Part shown: one piece after another, positions 21,347 to 32,884 of the stretch
Position numbering within the stretch: the first letter of the stretch is position 1
Layout: each line of letters opens with the position of its first letter
DNA from: Sebastes aleutianus
Taxonomy: Eukaryota > Chordata > Actinopteri > Perciformes > Sebastidae
Length of the DNA: 64,000 nt
Assembly: GCA_916700875.1 (NCBI GenBank)
Contig: CAKAKS010000067.1
Span: forward strand, 31,978,531 to 32,042,530
Reading direction: 5' to 3'
Notes under the pieces: generated by a model
Told to the model about the DNA's origin: nothing
What the model saw: only the letters and a program-made list of their open reading frames with translations
Database searches by the model: none
Translations under genes and position numbers: made by a program

Positions 21347-22175
21347 TGGGTTTCCACCAAAAGTTCCAGGGACTAGGAACTACTTTTCAAGGAACTAAAA
21401 GGTTCCTTCAGCCCACTCTTGTCTGTGTTTCGGGCAATTAGTCCGCTGACGTATGAAAAGGCAACATGACATTTGACGAGGGCTGCTGGTGGTCACGGCA
21501 GTAAACACACTCTGCACCCTGACGTTCACTGTGTCGCCTGTTAACTCTAAAAAACTAAATGAGGTTTTGTCTTACTTTGATGACATTTACTGCTGCATAT
21601 ATTTACTGATGCTTGTTGTAAGTAATGAATGACATGAAACTAGGAGTGTCTTTCTCCACAGTAAATCATCTGTTGAGTGTTTGATGGTTATTTATTTGTG
21701 CTTTAGATTGTTAACGCCGTGAAACAAAATAACCTTTCTTTCTCTCATTCACCGCGCCGTGACGTTACCGCTCACCCTCGCAATCTCTCTCTCTTTTTCC
21801 TCTGTCTTTTCTAAAATGAGTCGGAAAGCCGACAGCAAAGTCTAACTTTGCTTTTAATGTTACCAAACAAAGAGAAATGATCTCCCCTCGTCCTAAAACG
21901 GTCCTAAATCGATACTAGAGTACTTCCTTGTTTTATGAATGAAGCGGTACAGTTGAAGCAGCAACGCTGGGTGTGTGTTTGACCAATCATTGATGGTCAT
22001 CCCTGCAAACTCCACCCCGAAAGTGCCTGTACTTTCAGAAAGTACTATCCCCCGACCACCAGGGCCTTTTTTGGGGTGTAAAAAGGCCCCGTTAAATGTC
22101 CTCAGAACTTAATTTAGACCCCGGTCTTTGCAGTCGAAATGCAATGAGTTCCTGAAAAGGTTCTTAGTTCGTTAG
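21347..22175 (-). mobile_element. Non-autonomous DNA element G, copy 2 (inverted to 6.1 kb)
   Basis: It begins TTTCCACCAAAAGTTCCAGG and ends near GAAAAGGTTCTTAGTT, with AAAGTACTATCCCCCGACCACC and GCAAACTCCACCCCGAAAG inside. All are reverse complements of words at 6073-6605. This copy is longer by about 300 bp and may be closer to full length. No transposase is visible. Confidence 0.7.
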
Positions 22176-23160
22176 TCTACCGTGTGTCACAACGTTCAGC
22201 TTTCATTTTCACTGTAAAAACGTAGTAATTTCAAGCCCAACCATGTACTTTTTTCCTAAACCTAACTATAGTGGTTTTATTGCCTGAACCTTAGAGAGGG
22301 TTTTTGTTTGATTCATTCAACATTAAGCATGTGTTTACAGCGACCGAAAAGTGACGCCGAGGGGTCTGACGAAGCGTCAATATGTGACAAGTTGGGATGA
22401 GATATAGTTGATACTATACAGTATACCCTCTTCTTTCCACATATTCAATACAACTTGTTCATCTAGCAAAACATTCAAACCCAAGACGACACTTCTTAGA
22501 GATATTCTGCACTACAGTCTTCTCCCTGTAATTCATCCTGACACGTCTGCTATCTGATCTCCACTTCAACTCCGACATGGATCAGAGTAAAGAAACTCGA
22601 TATCAGAGGGGGCGATCTAATACTTCACAGTCCACTTCATAACCTCAACAAGCCCTCAGACGTCCACTCAAGACACAAGACGCTCAAAGGTGGGTGGGGG
22701 GGGCAGTTACCAGCGTTATGAGCCGTGCGGCCATGATTGTTTTTGGCGTGCACGTTCCCCCCCGAGGAAGCACGCGGCCTAAAGGCCACATGCTTCCGCA
22801 TCTGACATTTCTCGGTTGTTTCTGTGTGATGTTGCTCCGGAGCGGTGCTTGGCTGTATGGGGGGGCAGCAGTATGGGGTCACATGTATGATACGTATTAT
22901 TAATAACACAATATATCTGTCTCTTGGAAATGCCAACATATGATGCCAGGAAAAGGGCAAGTGGATGTGGAGGGGGGGTGCATGGTAAGATCAGAGGATG
23001 TTCATGTGCTGACTGTCTCACATGTGTGGTCGTGTGACGGATTAACTTCAGAGCCAGAAAGTAGAATTCACCGCTACATGACTTGTTTGGAACCGGAGCT
23101 CTTCAAAGGATTGCAAACATGCCGTTATGTAAACTACAGACAGGCTTCAGGGCAAATGGA
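22176..23160. other. Intron 7 sequence with minor repeat fragments
   Basis: 22190-22290 contains AAGCCCAACCATGTA and TTTTCCTAAACCTAACTA, fragments of the family X leader on the reverse strand. The remainder, including the G-rich frames at 22637-23021, shows no gene. Confidence 0.35.
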
Positions 23161-23164
23161 TCTG

Positions 23165-23240
23165 GACTGTAGTACACTGTAGTATACTGTAGTGTACTGT
23201 AGTACACTGTAGTATACTGTAGTACACTGTAGTACAAAGA
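23165..23240. repeat. Minisatellite, 10-bp units (ACTGTAGTAC)
   Basis: About seven units alternate between ACTGTAGTAC and ACTGTAGTAT. The Tyr/Thr-rich frame across it is an artefact. Confidence 0.9.
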
Positions 23241-23596
23241 CAGATTGCCATGATCCTTGGTACAAAGGCAAAAAGTGTGTGTGTGTGACACTGTACATTT
23301 AATAACACAAGATATCTTTACTACTAATTTCTTCTTTACTTCGATCGATCGCCAAACAGCTGATCTGCTCTGAGAGCAGTTGTCTGTTGTCCGCTCACTC
23401 ACAACGCACACAATACATCACGCTACTCTTCTACCAACATAACATGTGGATACCTGACGGTACCGTGGGTCAACTGTTTGAGACGCAGTAAACTCACTAT
23501 TGGGTTGCAACCTATTTTTCCCCTGATAAAGCAACATTGTGACCAACAAATCTGTGTAGAAATGGCAGGACGAGAGCTTAACGGGAGGTGCCATGT

Positions 23597-23675
23597 TACG
23601 CCCCACCCTCCGGCAGTCCTTATTGGGGCGAACAACACTCCCAACACTGACCCAAACCAACCACAGAAGACATCT
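23597..23675. repeat. Single arm of the foldback element
   Basis: CGCCCCACCCTCCGGCAGTC, TTATTGGGGCGAACAACACTC and AACACTGACCCAAACCAACC match the right arm of the palindrome at 3287-3375. The partner arm is absent here. The plus- and minus-strand frames across it are repeat products. Confidence 0.8.
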
Positions 23676-23984
23676 TTTAACAAACGTTATTCCATAGGAT
23701 TTATTAACAAAGAAATATGAACAAGACAATACAAAAATCATAGGCCGAGAGGCAGCAGAAGCAGCAGTCCCCACACCAGAAGCCTCTCCCTTCTGCTGCT
23801 GGCACTGGAGCTTTTCAAGCACTTCCCTTCCCAACCTCGTTGAGCAAATGCAGCACACCTGGGCAGAGATACCGGAGCCGTAACACCATTGATTTACATC
23901 ATGAGATGTTCAAGCTCCAATGACTGTGAATGAATGTCACGCAACACGTGTCAATTTCTGCTCCAGTCTTTTCAAAATAAAACT

Positions 23985-24445
23985 ACTTAGTTAGCTTTAG
24001 GAAAAGATCGGGGTTTGGGTTAAAATAACTCCAAAAAAGCTGTAACTTAACTACGGAAGTTATGTGACGAATAAATCAACGTTGACTTCTGGTTTCACAC
24101 GGGACACCAACAGAAGTTTCCCGGGTGAAAGTCCTGTGTTTTTGACCCACCCATCCACCCCGACCTCCTCCCGACACAGCGTTTCACGCTCTTTATATTT
24201 CCCGGTTCACAATACGTGGATTACATACGAACTGATTCCATGCTGACCATCACGAAAAAAAATGCGAAATTCGTATCTATGTACACAAATCAATACATTT
24301 AATTGTGTGACTATTTCACGAACTGCTGAGCGACTGGACTGTATAATATACCATCACAAAGTGTGCAAGGAACGCCATTCACTGTTTTTAGGCATCAAAA
24401 TTTGTTGCACTTTGAAAGGTCATTGGCAACCGAGGTCAAAGTTGA
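23985..24445 (+). repeat. Family X copy, most complete in the window
   Basis: The order is: ACTACTTAGTTAGCTTTAGG leader; CTCCAAAAAAGCTGTAACTT; TGACTTCTGGTTTCACACGG with GACACCAACAGAAG; CACCCCGACCTCCTCCC; CCCGGTTCACAATACGTGGA; then GAAATTCGTATCTATGTACAC and GTGACTATTTCACGAACTGC. The last segments recur reversed at 36.9 and 42.4 kb. The leader and the GGTTTCACACGG part are joined by only about 40 bp here. Confidence 0.7.
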
Positions 24446-25560
24446 AATAATTTGAACATTGAGAGCAGCGTTTGGTGCAATTTCGAGCGGTGCGCAACCA
24501 CGCCAAGGGTAGTGCCTCCACCTAGTCTGGCGACACCGCTCTCCCCATAGATAAAACAATGGCGGCTTAAGACTGCTACTGGGCAGAATGTAAAGTGTAT
24601 TTTAAAAATAATTTAATCAACACCTGACATTTTAGTATTGTTATTTAGTGTTGTAGCCTTCGTTATGGGATATCTTTAATGTGAAGAGGCGAATGGAGGC
24701 AGAGTGAAATACCACCTTCCATCATTTTAAACATTGAACAGATTCTCCTCAGCAGACAGGAGAGCAGACGTCTCAACAACCAGCACCAGCACAGACAGAA
24801 ACCAAAAAAACAGAAAACGTGAAAATGAACCCATTTCCTTTTTGGCCTGGATTTCACAGCATAGCTGAGTAACCGGGTCTTCTGAGGAAACACACAACCT
24901 CCTTTGAGGTGAAAGCACTGTGACAGTGCCGTGCATCATGGGAGCCAGCAGGCACACAGCGAAGCATGAAAGAGGTAAAGACAGAGCCACTCAGCCGGTA
25001 CAGAGAGCCTGCACAGAGCTGGGAGTCTGATTCCAGGACTCACAGGTCCTCCCTGCATCTTCTGGGTTTGATGATCACAATCAGGACCCGGGTGAACGAC
25101 AGTTCACAGAGACGCAGTGACGGACAGGATGTGATGTCATTTATTCAATGCTTATCGGTGTGTACTATAATGGGCTGGCCTCAGATACCAAATAGTGTGT
25201 TTATGGCAGCTATCAGCAGAGAGCTGTTACCTGGTTACTGCTGATTCATGCAGCCAACCGATGGGTCGTCTGTCATTACTCTTTATTGCATGTCTGCAAC
25301 CAGCTGTCTACAGTTGAAGGGACAGTATTTGTCCTCTTACCTGTAGGGCTATTTTGGTGTGAGTTGCATGACATGAGTTATAGTGGAACTAGACGACACT
25401 CGACTTGTGGTGCTCAAAACGCCCCAAAAAAATACATTTGAAAAACTCAACAGCGATGTCTCTTTCCAGAAATCATGATCTGATTACTCAAGATAATCCA
25501 CAGACCTTGTTGTGAGCAGCTTCATGTAGGAACTATTTACTTTCTATCGAACTACACCGC
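24446..25560. other. Intron 7 sequence without recognised features
   Basis: No exon. The minus-strand frame 24727-24990 begins with a hydrophobic run but has no splice context or family match, so it is left out. Confidence 0.3.
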
Positions 25561-25830
25561 TCGCCGATGGCCAAAAACCAACATGCCAATGGCCAAAAAT
25601 TAAGAAGGCAACAGTCAAAATGCCGAACTCAAGGCTTCCAAACGGCAGTCCACAAACCAATGAGTCACGTCATGGTGACTACGTTCTCTTATTATATACA
25701 GTATGGATGGCAACGGCCAAAAAAACAAGAAGGCGACAGCCAAAAACCAAGATGGCGACGGCCAAAGACCAAGATGGCAACGGCCAAAAAACCAAGAAGG
25801 CAACAGGCGAGGTTTCTCCTTTTAACTGGT
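25561..25830 (+). repeat. Dispersed repeat with internal 21-22-bp tandem units (GGCCAAAAACCAAGATGGC)
   Basis: Units GGCCAAAAACCAAGATGGCG and variants occur before (25568-25625) and after (25710-25805) a segment TTCCAAACGGCAGTCCACAAA / CCAATGAGTCACG. That segment is shared with 57.45 kb and, reversed, with 18.2 kb. In the 57 kb copy only one unit is present, so the array expanded in this copy. Confidence 0.7.
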
Positions 25831-26720
25831 GACTACAGTAATGACTCCATCATCACCTAAACTAAGGATGTCATTGACAGTTACAGACCTCACAGTGCAC
25901 CGTTTTCACGCACTTTTGCATAATTGAACCAAAATAAAATCCACTCTTTTTCTCCGTTTCACTCACTCACTCCTCCTCGTCTCTTATTTCGTCTCTGCCT
26001 GACTGGCACACACTAACAGTCTACCTTGTCCTCGATCCAGTGATGCTGAAAACCGAATCAGACTAACAGGGAGGGAGGACCGGGACCCCGGAGGACAGAA
26101 AAACCACCGGAGAGGGAGAAATTCAGCTCCGAGCAGAGACCAAGCGACGGCATAAAAGACACTTCAAAAACTCCTCCGAGAAGCCTTTGATATGCAAAGA
26201 GACAATCTTTGAGATGACTGTCCTGACAGGCTGTCATTGTGCGCCAGAAACAAAGAAGTGGCACTTGTCAGAAAAAAAAAGAAAAAGAAAAAAAGCATTC
26301 CTCTGAATCCGAACGCACGGCTACATCAAATACTGTGAGCTCCTGACAGGCCCGCGGTGAAGGCTGCACATCTCCTCATATATATATACACAAGAGGTAA
26401 CGCAGAGTTCACTGTTAGTTCACTGCTGCAGGAGATGAAACAACAAAAATAAGCTGCGGCTCTGCACATTTGTCACAAGCTGAGACAAATTTCACAGTGA
26501 GCACGAGGGGCTGGGAAATATTGCTTCATCGTTTTATATTGTAGATATTATAGTACACAGTACTGAGTTACAGTATGTAGTGTTTGTATTTAAGACACCC
26601 GTCTCCGAATCGCGCCCCTTCTCTCGAATCGCACCGCCACACTACCAGAATGCATTGCACGGCTGCTTACATAGACAATGAATGGGAAGCATGGAAAGGA
26701 CGGATCCTGTGGACACGATC
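25831..26720. other. Intron 7 sequence without recognised features
   Basis: Nothing coding. An A-rich run is present at 26270-26295. The part near 26300-26500 is repeat-poor. Confidence 0.3.
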
Positions 26721-27154
26721 AGGGTTGTAACGATTCATCTACTACATCGATGTATCGATTAATATTCCTACGATCCAACTACATCAATAGGTAATTGGCA
26801 AGTTGTCCTAAATGGGGGACGTATATATCGATATAAAATCGATTTGCAAGGTAAATAATCTATTGGGGTACTAAGAATTTGCACCCTTTGCCAGGGTAGT
26901 GGCGTAGAGGGAGACGAGCACCGGTCTGCATATGCAGAGGAGCCGTTCTGCAGGGCGTTAAGTGACGAGGTGTTATCAATCCACTTGACGAGAGCGGCTT
27001 CACCCACAGGTGCATATTCGAGTAAACTGAATTGGATTTTGGACTGTTGGTTGAACAAAAAAAATAACTATTTGGCTCTGGTAAAATGATGGATGGGCAT
27101 TTTTTTAACTGATTAATTTAATCAATAATGAAAGTAATTATTAGTTGTAGTCCT
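26721..27154. mobile_element. hAT-like non-autonomous element (CAGGGTTGTAAC ... GTTGTAGTCCTA)
   Basis: The ends CAGGGTTGTAAC and GTTGTAGTCCTAG are imperfect inverted repeats of the CAGGG(C/T)TG type typical of hAT elements. Next to the left end are ATCGATGTATCGATTAATATT and to the right GATTAATTTAATCAATAATG, as in common fish elements. The frame at 26768-27058 within it is not assignable to a transposase. About 435 bp, clearly non-autonomous. Confidence 0.65.
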
Positions 27155-28041
27155 AGTAAAATTGAATATCATCTGCATAGAAAGCTATTATCTCCCCAAA
27201 GGGGGTTTAAGTACAAGGCATGACAGAACCCAGAAATAAACCACAAGCCAGAGTTGCAGGACGAGGACGACACATAGTTTTACTGTAACTTCCAGTGGTG
27301 GCACAGTGCCAAAAACACTCTTTAAACGCTTAGCTTCTCCAATATGAACCAACATTTGCCTTTATGTGCAAAGAGCTAGTTAGATATGGTTTGGGATGTC
27401 ACATCCTTTATGAGCTGGTCTCTCACTTCCTCCATAAAGAAGAAAAACTCAAGCCGGCGCTGCTTTCTCTTAAAATCAAACCACCTCAGACAAAAAAAAA
27501 CACCCAACATGTCAGCACGATGCCTCCGGGGGGGCGGACAGGAACGCAGACAAATGAATGAAGAAGGAGAGGATGGGGAGGATGTTTTTAATGGGCCACA
27601 CAATCAGAAGCTCGTCATCCTCGCAAACAGGCGATGCGTTACCACAGTAACACAGTCTCTCCACAGAAAGCCACTCATTCCCAGGAAAACAAAATAAAAA
27701 AAGACAAAACAACAAACAGGCGACACAACTGAGAAGATCCCATGCACTGCGAAAAAGAAATGTCCATCTTAAGAAACCACTTGCAGCGAGGCTTAAAGTC
27801 TATCTGCAGGCTCAGATTATTTCTGTTTGACAAACAGCTAACACGTCCTGTTAGACGTGTGATTTTAACACCATATGTCCTCCTAGAAAATGCAGGTTAT
27901 TTACGGCCACGTTAGCATAAAAATAACAGTTTAAATCTTCAACTGCAGAACAGGTTTGCTGTTAAGTCAGACGTTTTCTTCACAGTGTGATAAAGTGCAC
28001 ACAACTCAATGACTTGAATCACGAGCAGCCGCGGGACTTAC
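27155..28041. other. End of intron 7, no recognised features
   Basis: No exon before exon 7 is apparent. The overlapping frames around 27364-27715 on both strands have no recognisable motif. Confidence 0.3.
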
Positions 28042-28312
28042 GTTCTGCTTCCCCACGATGTTGTCGAAGGGAAGCTCCGGGCTCCAGGACGCTTCGTTGA
28101 AGGTGGTGCTGCTGGCCCGGCGGTCGGACGAAGTGGCCGACTCCTTCATGATGTCCTCCGGCAGGCTGAGCATGCTCTCCTCCGGCTGCTTGATGAGGTA
28201 CGTCTCGATGTTGTGGCGGCGGAGGAAGTCGTTGCGGTCCTTCCCGTGGCCCTCCTCCACCTCGTAGTCGCCGTTCAAACAGTCCAGAGCCGCTTTGGAG
28301 ATGTGAATCCTC
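28042..28312 (-). CDS. adcy8: adcy8 exon 7: end of C1a and start of C1b
   Basis: This 271-bp exon encodes 90 complete codons after one base completing a Gly. It starts RIHISKAALDCLNGDYEVEE and ends PFDNIVGKQN. Splice sites are an acceptor ending TTCACAG and a GTAAGT donor. The first part (GRIHISKA.LDCLNGDYEVE...NIETYLIK) is the final segment of the C1a cyclase domain. From about residue 42 it becomes the acidic, Ser-rich C1b linker, ending with the AC8-typical SWSPELPFDNIVGKQN. It ends on a full codon, so exon 8 may be skipped in frame. GC content is much higher than in the surrounding intron. A tandem array begins about 45 bp upstream of its acceptor. Confidence 0.97.
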
Positions 28313-28330
28313 CTGTGAACGGTGACGGGA

Positions 28331-28880
28331 AGAGTCCAGTCAGATTTATTTAACAAGGAAATGCAACAACGTAGCGCAACAACGTAGCGCAACAACGTAA
28401 CGCAACAACGTAGCGTAAAGAGAGTCCAGTTCGATTTATTTGGGCATATTTAAAGTGTTTGGTGACTAGGGGCTGACTGACACACGGCTCTGACACTTTA
28501 TCACCTTTTAAAGTTAAAGTTAACATCCCATTGGAGTGCTGTTTGTGTCCACCTGATACGCAACAGCATAACACAACAGCATAACGCAACAATATAATGC
28601 AACAACGTAACACAACAATATAACGCAACAAAATAACAACGTAACGCAACAACGCAATGTAACAATGTAGCGTTACAACGTAACTTAACATAACTTAACA
28701 TAACTTAACATAACTTAACATAACTTAACAACGTCATGCAGCAACGTCGCGCAGCAAGGTAACGCAACAAGGTAACGCAACAACGTAGTGTAAAGAGAGT
28801 CCAGTTGGACTAGGGGCTGACACACAGCTCTGACAAATGATCACCTTTTAAAGTTAAAGTTAACATCCCATTGGAAACAT
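28331..28880. repeat. Compound tandem region: CAACGTAGCG arrays with a duplicated unique block
   Basis: Arrays of GCAACAACGTAACGCAAC type (28358-28415, about 28556-28680 and 28735-28795) and ACTTAACATA units (28682-28735) alternate with a block. The block begins AGAGTCCAGTT and continues GGGGCTGAC, CACCTTTTAAAGTTAAAG and TAACATCCCATTGG. It occurs at 28419-28535 and again at 28793-28876, with its start echoed at 28331. This is a higher-order duplication of array plus block. The Leu/Tyr/Cys-rich frames on the minus strand are array translations. Confidence 0.85.
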
Positions 28881-29545
28881 CTTCAGCCAGAGAGGAGCAA
28901 CTTATCAGTGAGATGTGCAGGTGTGAATGAAATCCTGCACAGTGTCAGGTGGTCCAGTATGTTCCAGCACAAAACTAGTTGGTAGGATGACTAAATAAGT
29001 GACCCAACACCACAAGAGAGGGGCCCATCTCATCCGACATGGGCCCCTCCACGTTATGCAACTGGAGCTCAGTATAGAGGCCACAGGTCTGGGTTACAGT
29101 GTGGCTCAACAGCAGATGCTGGCAGGATATTTAAAACCAGCAGTTATAGAGAACTAATCCCAGCCCGTGTCCCGAGGCCAAACAGCCACATCAGAGTGAA
29201 AACGCAGATATCATTTGGCAGAAAGACACTTCAAACTGATGACAGCAAAATATCCACATCACTGTGTATTAAACTCCAAAAAAACACCCATTTACTTCCA
29301 CATTCCCAAAGGAAATGTTTATTCCACAAAGCTCAGACTTCTGTGATAACACTAAAGTGGACTGGTTCTTGTTTGGACTGCAAAAATGTGTATTTTTGTA
29401 AAAGAGAGGCAGAATTTAAAGCCATGACCTCTGTTACAAAACCAGCTTCTTTACTGGGAAACAAATACAAATGTAACAAAAAACATACACAAAGTATAAA
29501 AAATAACAGCTCTGAAACTAAAACCTTTAAGTATGGTTAATATGT
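28881..29545. other. Intron 6 sequence without recognised features
   Basis: No exon. The frame at 29196-29540 has no recognisable domain and no splice support. Confidence 0.3.
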
Positions 29546-29549
29546 AACC

Positions 29550-30075
29550 CAGTCGCCAGAAAAAAATGTTGGCATTGGAAGTTTCTGCAAACCACGGGAT
29601 ATGTTGAACGTCGACGTTAATGTAACAACGTAATGCAACAAAGCAACAACGTAATGCAACAGCATAACGCAACAGCTTGTTTTAATGCAACAATGTAACA
29701 ACGTAACGCAATAATGTAACCACGTAATGCAACAATGCAACAATGCAACTCAACAATGTAACAACGTAACGCAATAATGTAACCCTGTAATGCAACAATG
29801 CAACAATATAACAATGCAACAATATAACAACGTAACGCAGCAATGTAACAATGTAACAGCATAATGCAACAATGTAACGCAACAACGTAACACTGTAACG
29901 CAACAAAGTAACGCTGTAACGCAACAAAGCAACGTAAAAATATAACATAACATCATAACGGAACAAAATAACGTTAAAATATAACGTAACAGCATAACGT
30001 AACAGCATAACATAACAGCATAACGTAACAACATAACGTAACAACATAACATAACAGCATAACGTTAAAAGCGTA
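29550..30075. repeat. Element end followed by a GTAACGCAACAA-type minisatellite
   Basis: The first 60 bp (CAGTCGCCAGAAAAAAATG, GTTTCTGCAAACCACGGG) match the terminal repeat of the element at 4533-4916. Immediately afterwards, from about 29615, comes a 460-bp array of loosely 8-16-bp units such as CAACAATGTAACGCAA. In the right part the units become AACATAACGTAAC. The long minus-strand frames rich in Cys, Tyr, Leu and Val that cover it are translations of the array. Confidence 0.85.
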
Positions 30076-30127
30076 ACTACCGTAAATAAATAACAACCAC
30101 CCTTAGCAGACCTTCTTATATAACATA

Positions 30128-30250
30128 ACAAGCGTAAAGTCAACGTTTACAATTGGTTTCACTCAGGTAAAGGTTCTGTGTGTGTTTGTTTGACCCGTCC
30201 ACCAACCCTCCCACTGTCACTCACTGGACTTTCTCACTTGTTATACTCAT
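30128..30250 (+). repeat. Family X fragment following the minisatellite
   Basis: ACAAGCGTAAAGTCAACGTTT, then TTGGTTTCACTCAGGTAAAG and GTGTGTTTGTTTGACCCGTC match the segment that also follows the 10.5-11.3 kb and 56.8-57.2 kb arrays. Confidence 0.65.
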
Positions 30251-30415
30251 TATTATACCACATAACTCTCAATAACGATCACTTGAAACACTTCGTCACT
30301 TGCTCTAACTGAATGCAAAAACGTGTCTCTGTTTCCTGTCCGTCTCCACAACCAACAACCAACAATCAAATCAAAGACAAAATCCACCCAGAATGCTTCT
30401 ACTGGGTTTACTCAC

Positions 30416-30574
30416 CCTGGGATCCCTCCAGACTCCAGCTTGTTGGCGATGTCCACGTCCCAGGACCAGACGTCGAACTGCCACTTCCTGAGTCCCAACA
30501 CGCCGCACAGCACGGAGCCCGAGTGGATCCCGATACGCATGTCGATGTCGTGTTTCGTACGTGACCTCACATAT
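30416..30574 (-). CDS. adcy8: adcy8 exon 6: C1a catalytic core, second half
   Basis: This 159-bp exon completes an Arg codon and encodes 52 further residues, then two bases of Gly. It starts YVRSRTKHDIDMRIGIHSGS and ends LESGGIP. It contains the cyclase signature segments MRIGIHSGSVLCGVLG and WQFDVWSWDVDIANKLE, which form the beta-strand core and dimer interface of class III cyclases. Splice sites are an acceptor ending CTTCCAG and a GTGAGT donor. The only differences I notice from mammalian AC8 are conservative (DID for DVD, ESGG for EAGG). Confidence 0.97.
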
Positions 30575-30659
30575 CTGGAAGAAAGAAAAAAGGGTAACCA
30601 TCAGAAGGGATGCAGTAGTCGCTCTAACAGCAAATATATCGTTTTTACTACGGCTGTCA

Positions 30660-30935
30660 TGTTGTTGATGTTTTAACGCCACTAATTTCTTTAATGTATT
30701 AAAGCAACTTGTGATTTTTAGGTTGTAGGTTTAAAGCTAGAGTGAAGATACTGATATCATATGAAACTAGAAAAACCTAAAGAATCCATCGGTACCAACC
30801 ATGTCATACTAGCTTGTCGCGAAGGAGGGTAAATAATGCTTGGAGGGAAAATCTGTCACGGTCATTTTCAAGGGGTCCCTTGACCTCTGACCTCCAGATA
30901 TGTGAATGAATATGGGTTCAAGGGGACAAGAAGAC
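30660..30935 (+). repeat. Partial copy of the GACAGCCCT hAT-like family
   Basis: TAACGCCACTAATTTCTTTAA, ATGAAACTAGAAAAACC, CCATCGGTACCAACCATGTC and CCTTGACCTCTGACCTCCAG follow the order of the copy at 34.75-35.0 kb. The right half is missing. Confidence 0.65.
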
Positions 30936-31894
30936 AAGAAGACTGACCCACCAACCCTTCCATTAACAGCCGACCCACTCTACCTGAGCTACAGCTTCAT
31001 TATAATTCATAATAAATTAGTGATAAATGGTATAAAACATGCAAAGACACTGGTGTGGTCCTTTAAATTGAATACTACTAATAATAGGGTTTTATATTGT
31101 AATTAAAATGAATCTTTAAATTGATAAAAGTAATGATGAAAATAAATATTTAATGATGAGCATGTATATTTTAGTACAATATGAAAAATGTATATATTTA
31201 TTTTTTTCCTTTCAGCAGCATTCTGTCTGAACTATTTCAGGGTGACTTTGGGTCACTGTGCACAATACAGTGTCTGTGTGCATTAATTCAGCATATCAAT
31301 ATACATGAAATCGACCTTCTGCAAAACAGAGATAACGCTGACGGACAAACAGTGTTCATAAATTTACCAAGAAATGAGCAACAATACATTTCACGCGTAT
31401 CAAAAAAAAGAGGTGGAAAACATTCTCAGCAGACTCTTCACACGTTAGTACGTCTGTTTCTCATTTCATACTTTATTATCTCTGAACACAATAAAAACAG
31501 GACAGACTGAGGCTGATAAGGAGGCTGTGAGGAGAAAAACACCTCCCGGCCTCATTTCATGCTTCATAACAGCAGTGATGAATGTTGAGGTGAAAGGCAT
31601 CCTGGGAGATTGTGACAGGTGCTTAAAGTCAGTCGACTGCTTAACGACACACCCCGGGGGCTGGAAATTAACTCAGACAAACTGCAGTTAGTCACGACGA
31701 TGACGACGACGATGATGATGATGATGATGATACTTTATTGACTCTGCGGGGAAGTTCGTCACCTCCCTGTGGAGGTCAGAGGTCAGCACCACGGCCACCA
31801 GAGCTCATCACAGTGACACCCATCTTACAAGCATCGACTACTACTAGAACATCACTTATATTTACTCATAAGAAGCAACGCAGTCAACAGAAAA
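30936..31894. other. Intron 5 sequence; (GAT)n at 31691-31730
   Basis: A short GACGAC/GATGAT microsatellite lies at about 31691-31730. The preceding 31500-31690 is repeat-poor and could be conserved non-coding sequence. No exon is recognised. The frame at 31181-31510 has no recognised domain. Confidence 0.35.
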
Positions 31895-32045
31895 CATGTC
31901 GGCATTATACGAATGTCGACGACATTCAACGTATCCATGGTTTGCAACAACATGGTTTGAGTTAAGATAATGCAGCGTAACGTGACAGCGTAACGTGACA
32001 GCGTAACGTGACAGCGTAACGTGACAGGGTGGCGCGACAGCGAAC
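31895..32045. repeat. Element end with short GTAACGTGACAGC array
   Basis: The reversed element end GACATTCAACGTATCCATGG / TTTGCAAC (compare 4857-4880) is followed at about 31972-32035 by five units of GCGTAACGTGACA. An element end next to an array echoes 29550-30075. Confidence 0.65.
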
Positions 32046-32884
32046 AAAATCAGATGAGTTGAGTTGAGGGTTAAAAAGTGGATTTGCTGTGCTGTTTAGA
32101 GTTTCCTCTGTTGAGGTTTAGTCCTTCACTCTGCTGTTGTACGTCTCTCGCTGTCTGCTGTCATCACGGTGGAAGATCAACACTATCCAGACATGTTAGT
32201 TTTTGCTCCGGAGGTTTTTCTGCTTCACCGAACACTTTGGTGTCAGAGCGACCCACAGCTCAGACAGACTGTTTTAGTATTGCGTAACATTATTTCATAA
32301 TTCATATGACTCTTGTGTGACACTTATTATGTGTTTGTACATGCGGGCTAATAGCTGCCTTTGTACCAATTTAATAACCCAAATTTACTGGATGACCTCT
32401 TGTTTCTTTTTCTAATTTTGTATTCTTTTGATGATGATGATGTTCACAAGAGGTGAGCTAATTAAGAGCCAACAAAGAGGTCTAGTGCCTCGTTCATCCA
32501 CACCACCGATGCATATCAAGATGCGACGTTCCTCTTAAATCCTGGAGGTCAAACATGAGTACGGAGCAGGTGAGACATGCTGTCCTGTACTGTTGTTTGT
32601 TATTGAGTGATATGGATATGGAGCAGTCCGTTTCAGGATTAAAGCTCCCGTACGTTTAGAGTTTCAGAGTTGGGACTCTGTGAAAGCTCAGCGCAGGCCA
32701 CGCCTTCAATTATGCGTAACTTTAAGCCTTAATATAATCATAACGGGTGAGTTATATAAAGATTCACCCCCAGTACAGTTGTCATGAATGGAGAAATTAG
32801 CTGTAGAGACCAAAACCTTTTTTATACCAGGCTGTAAACATGTTTATTTCTGCCGTAAAGTTGGGTATTTGAACATGGAGGTGT
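32046..32884. other. Intron 5 sequence without recognised features
   Basis: No exon or recognised repeat. Confidence 0.3.

Noticed and set aside
24727..24990. Frame with a signal-peptide-like hydrophobic start
   Set aside because: Single isolated frame without splice sites, family match or codon bias.
29537..30143. Long minus-strand frames rich in Leu, Cys, Tyr and Val (up to 153 codons)
   Set aside because: They are translations of the GTAACGCAACAA minisatellite. The composition follows the unit, and the same happens at 28350-28701.
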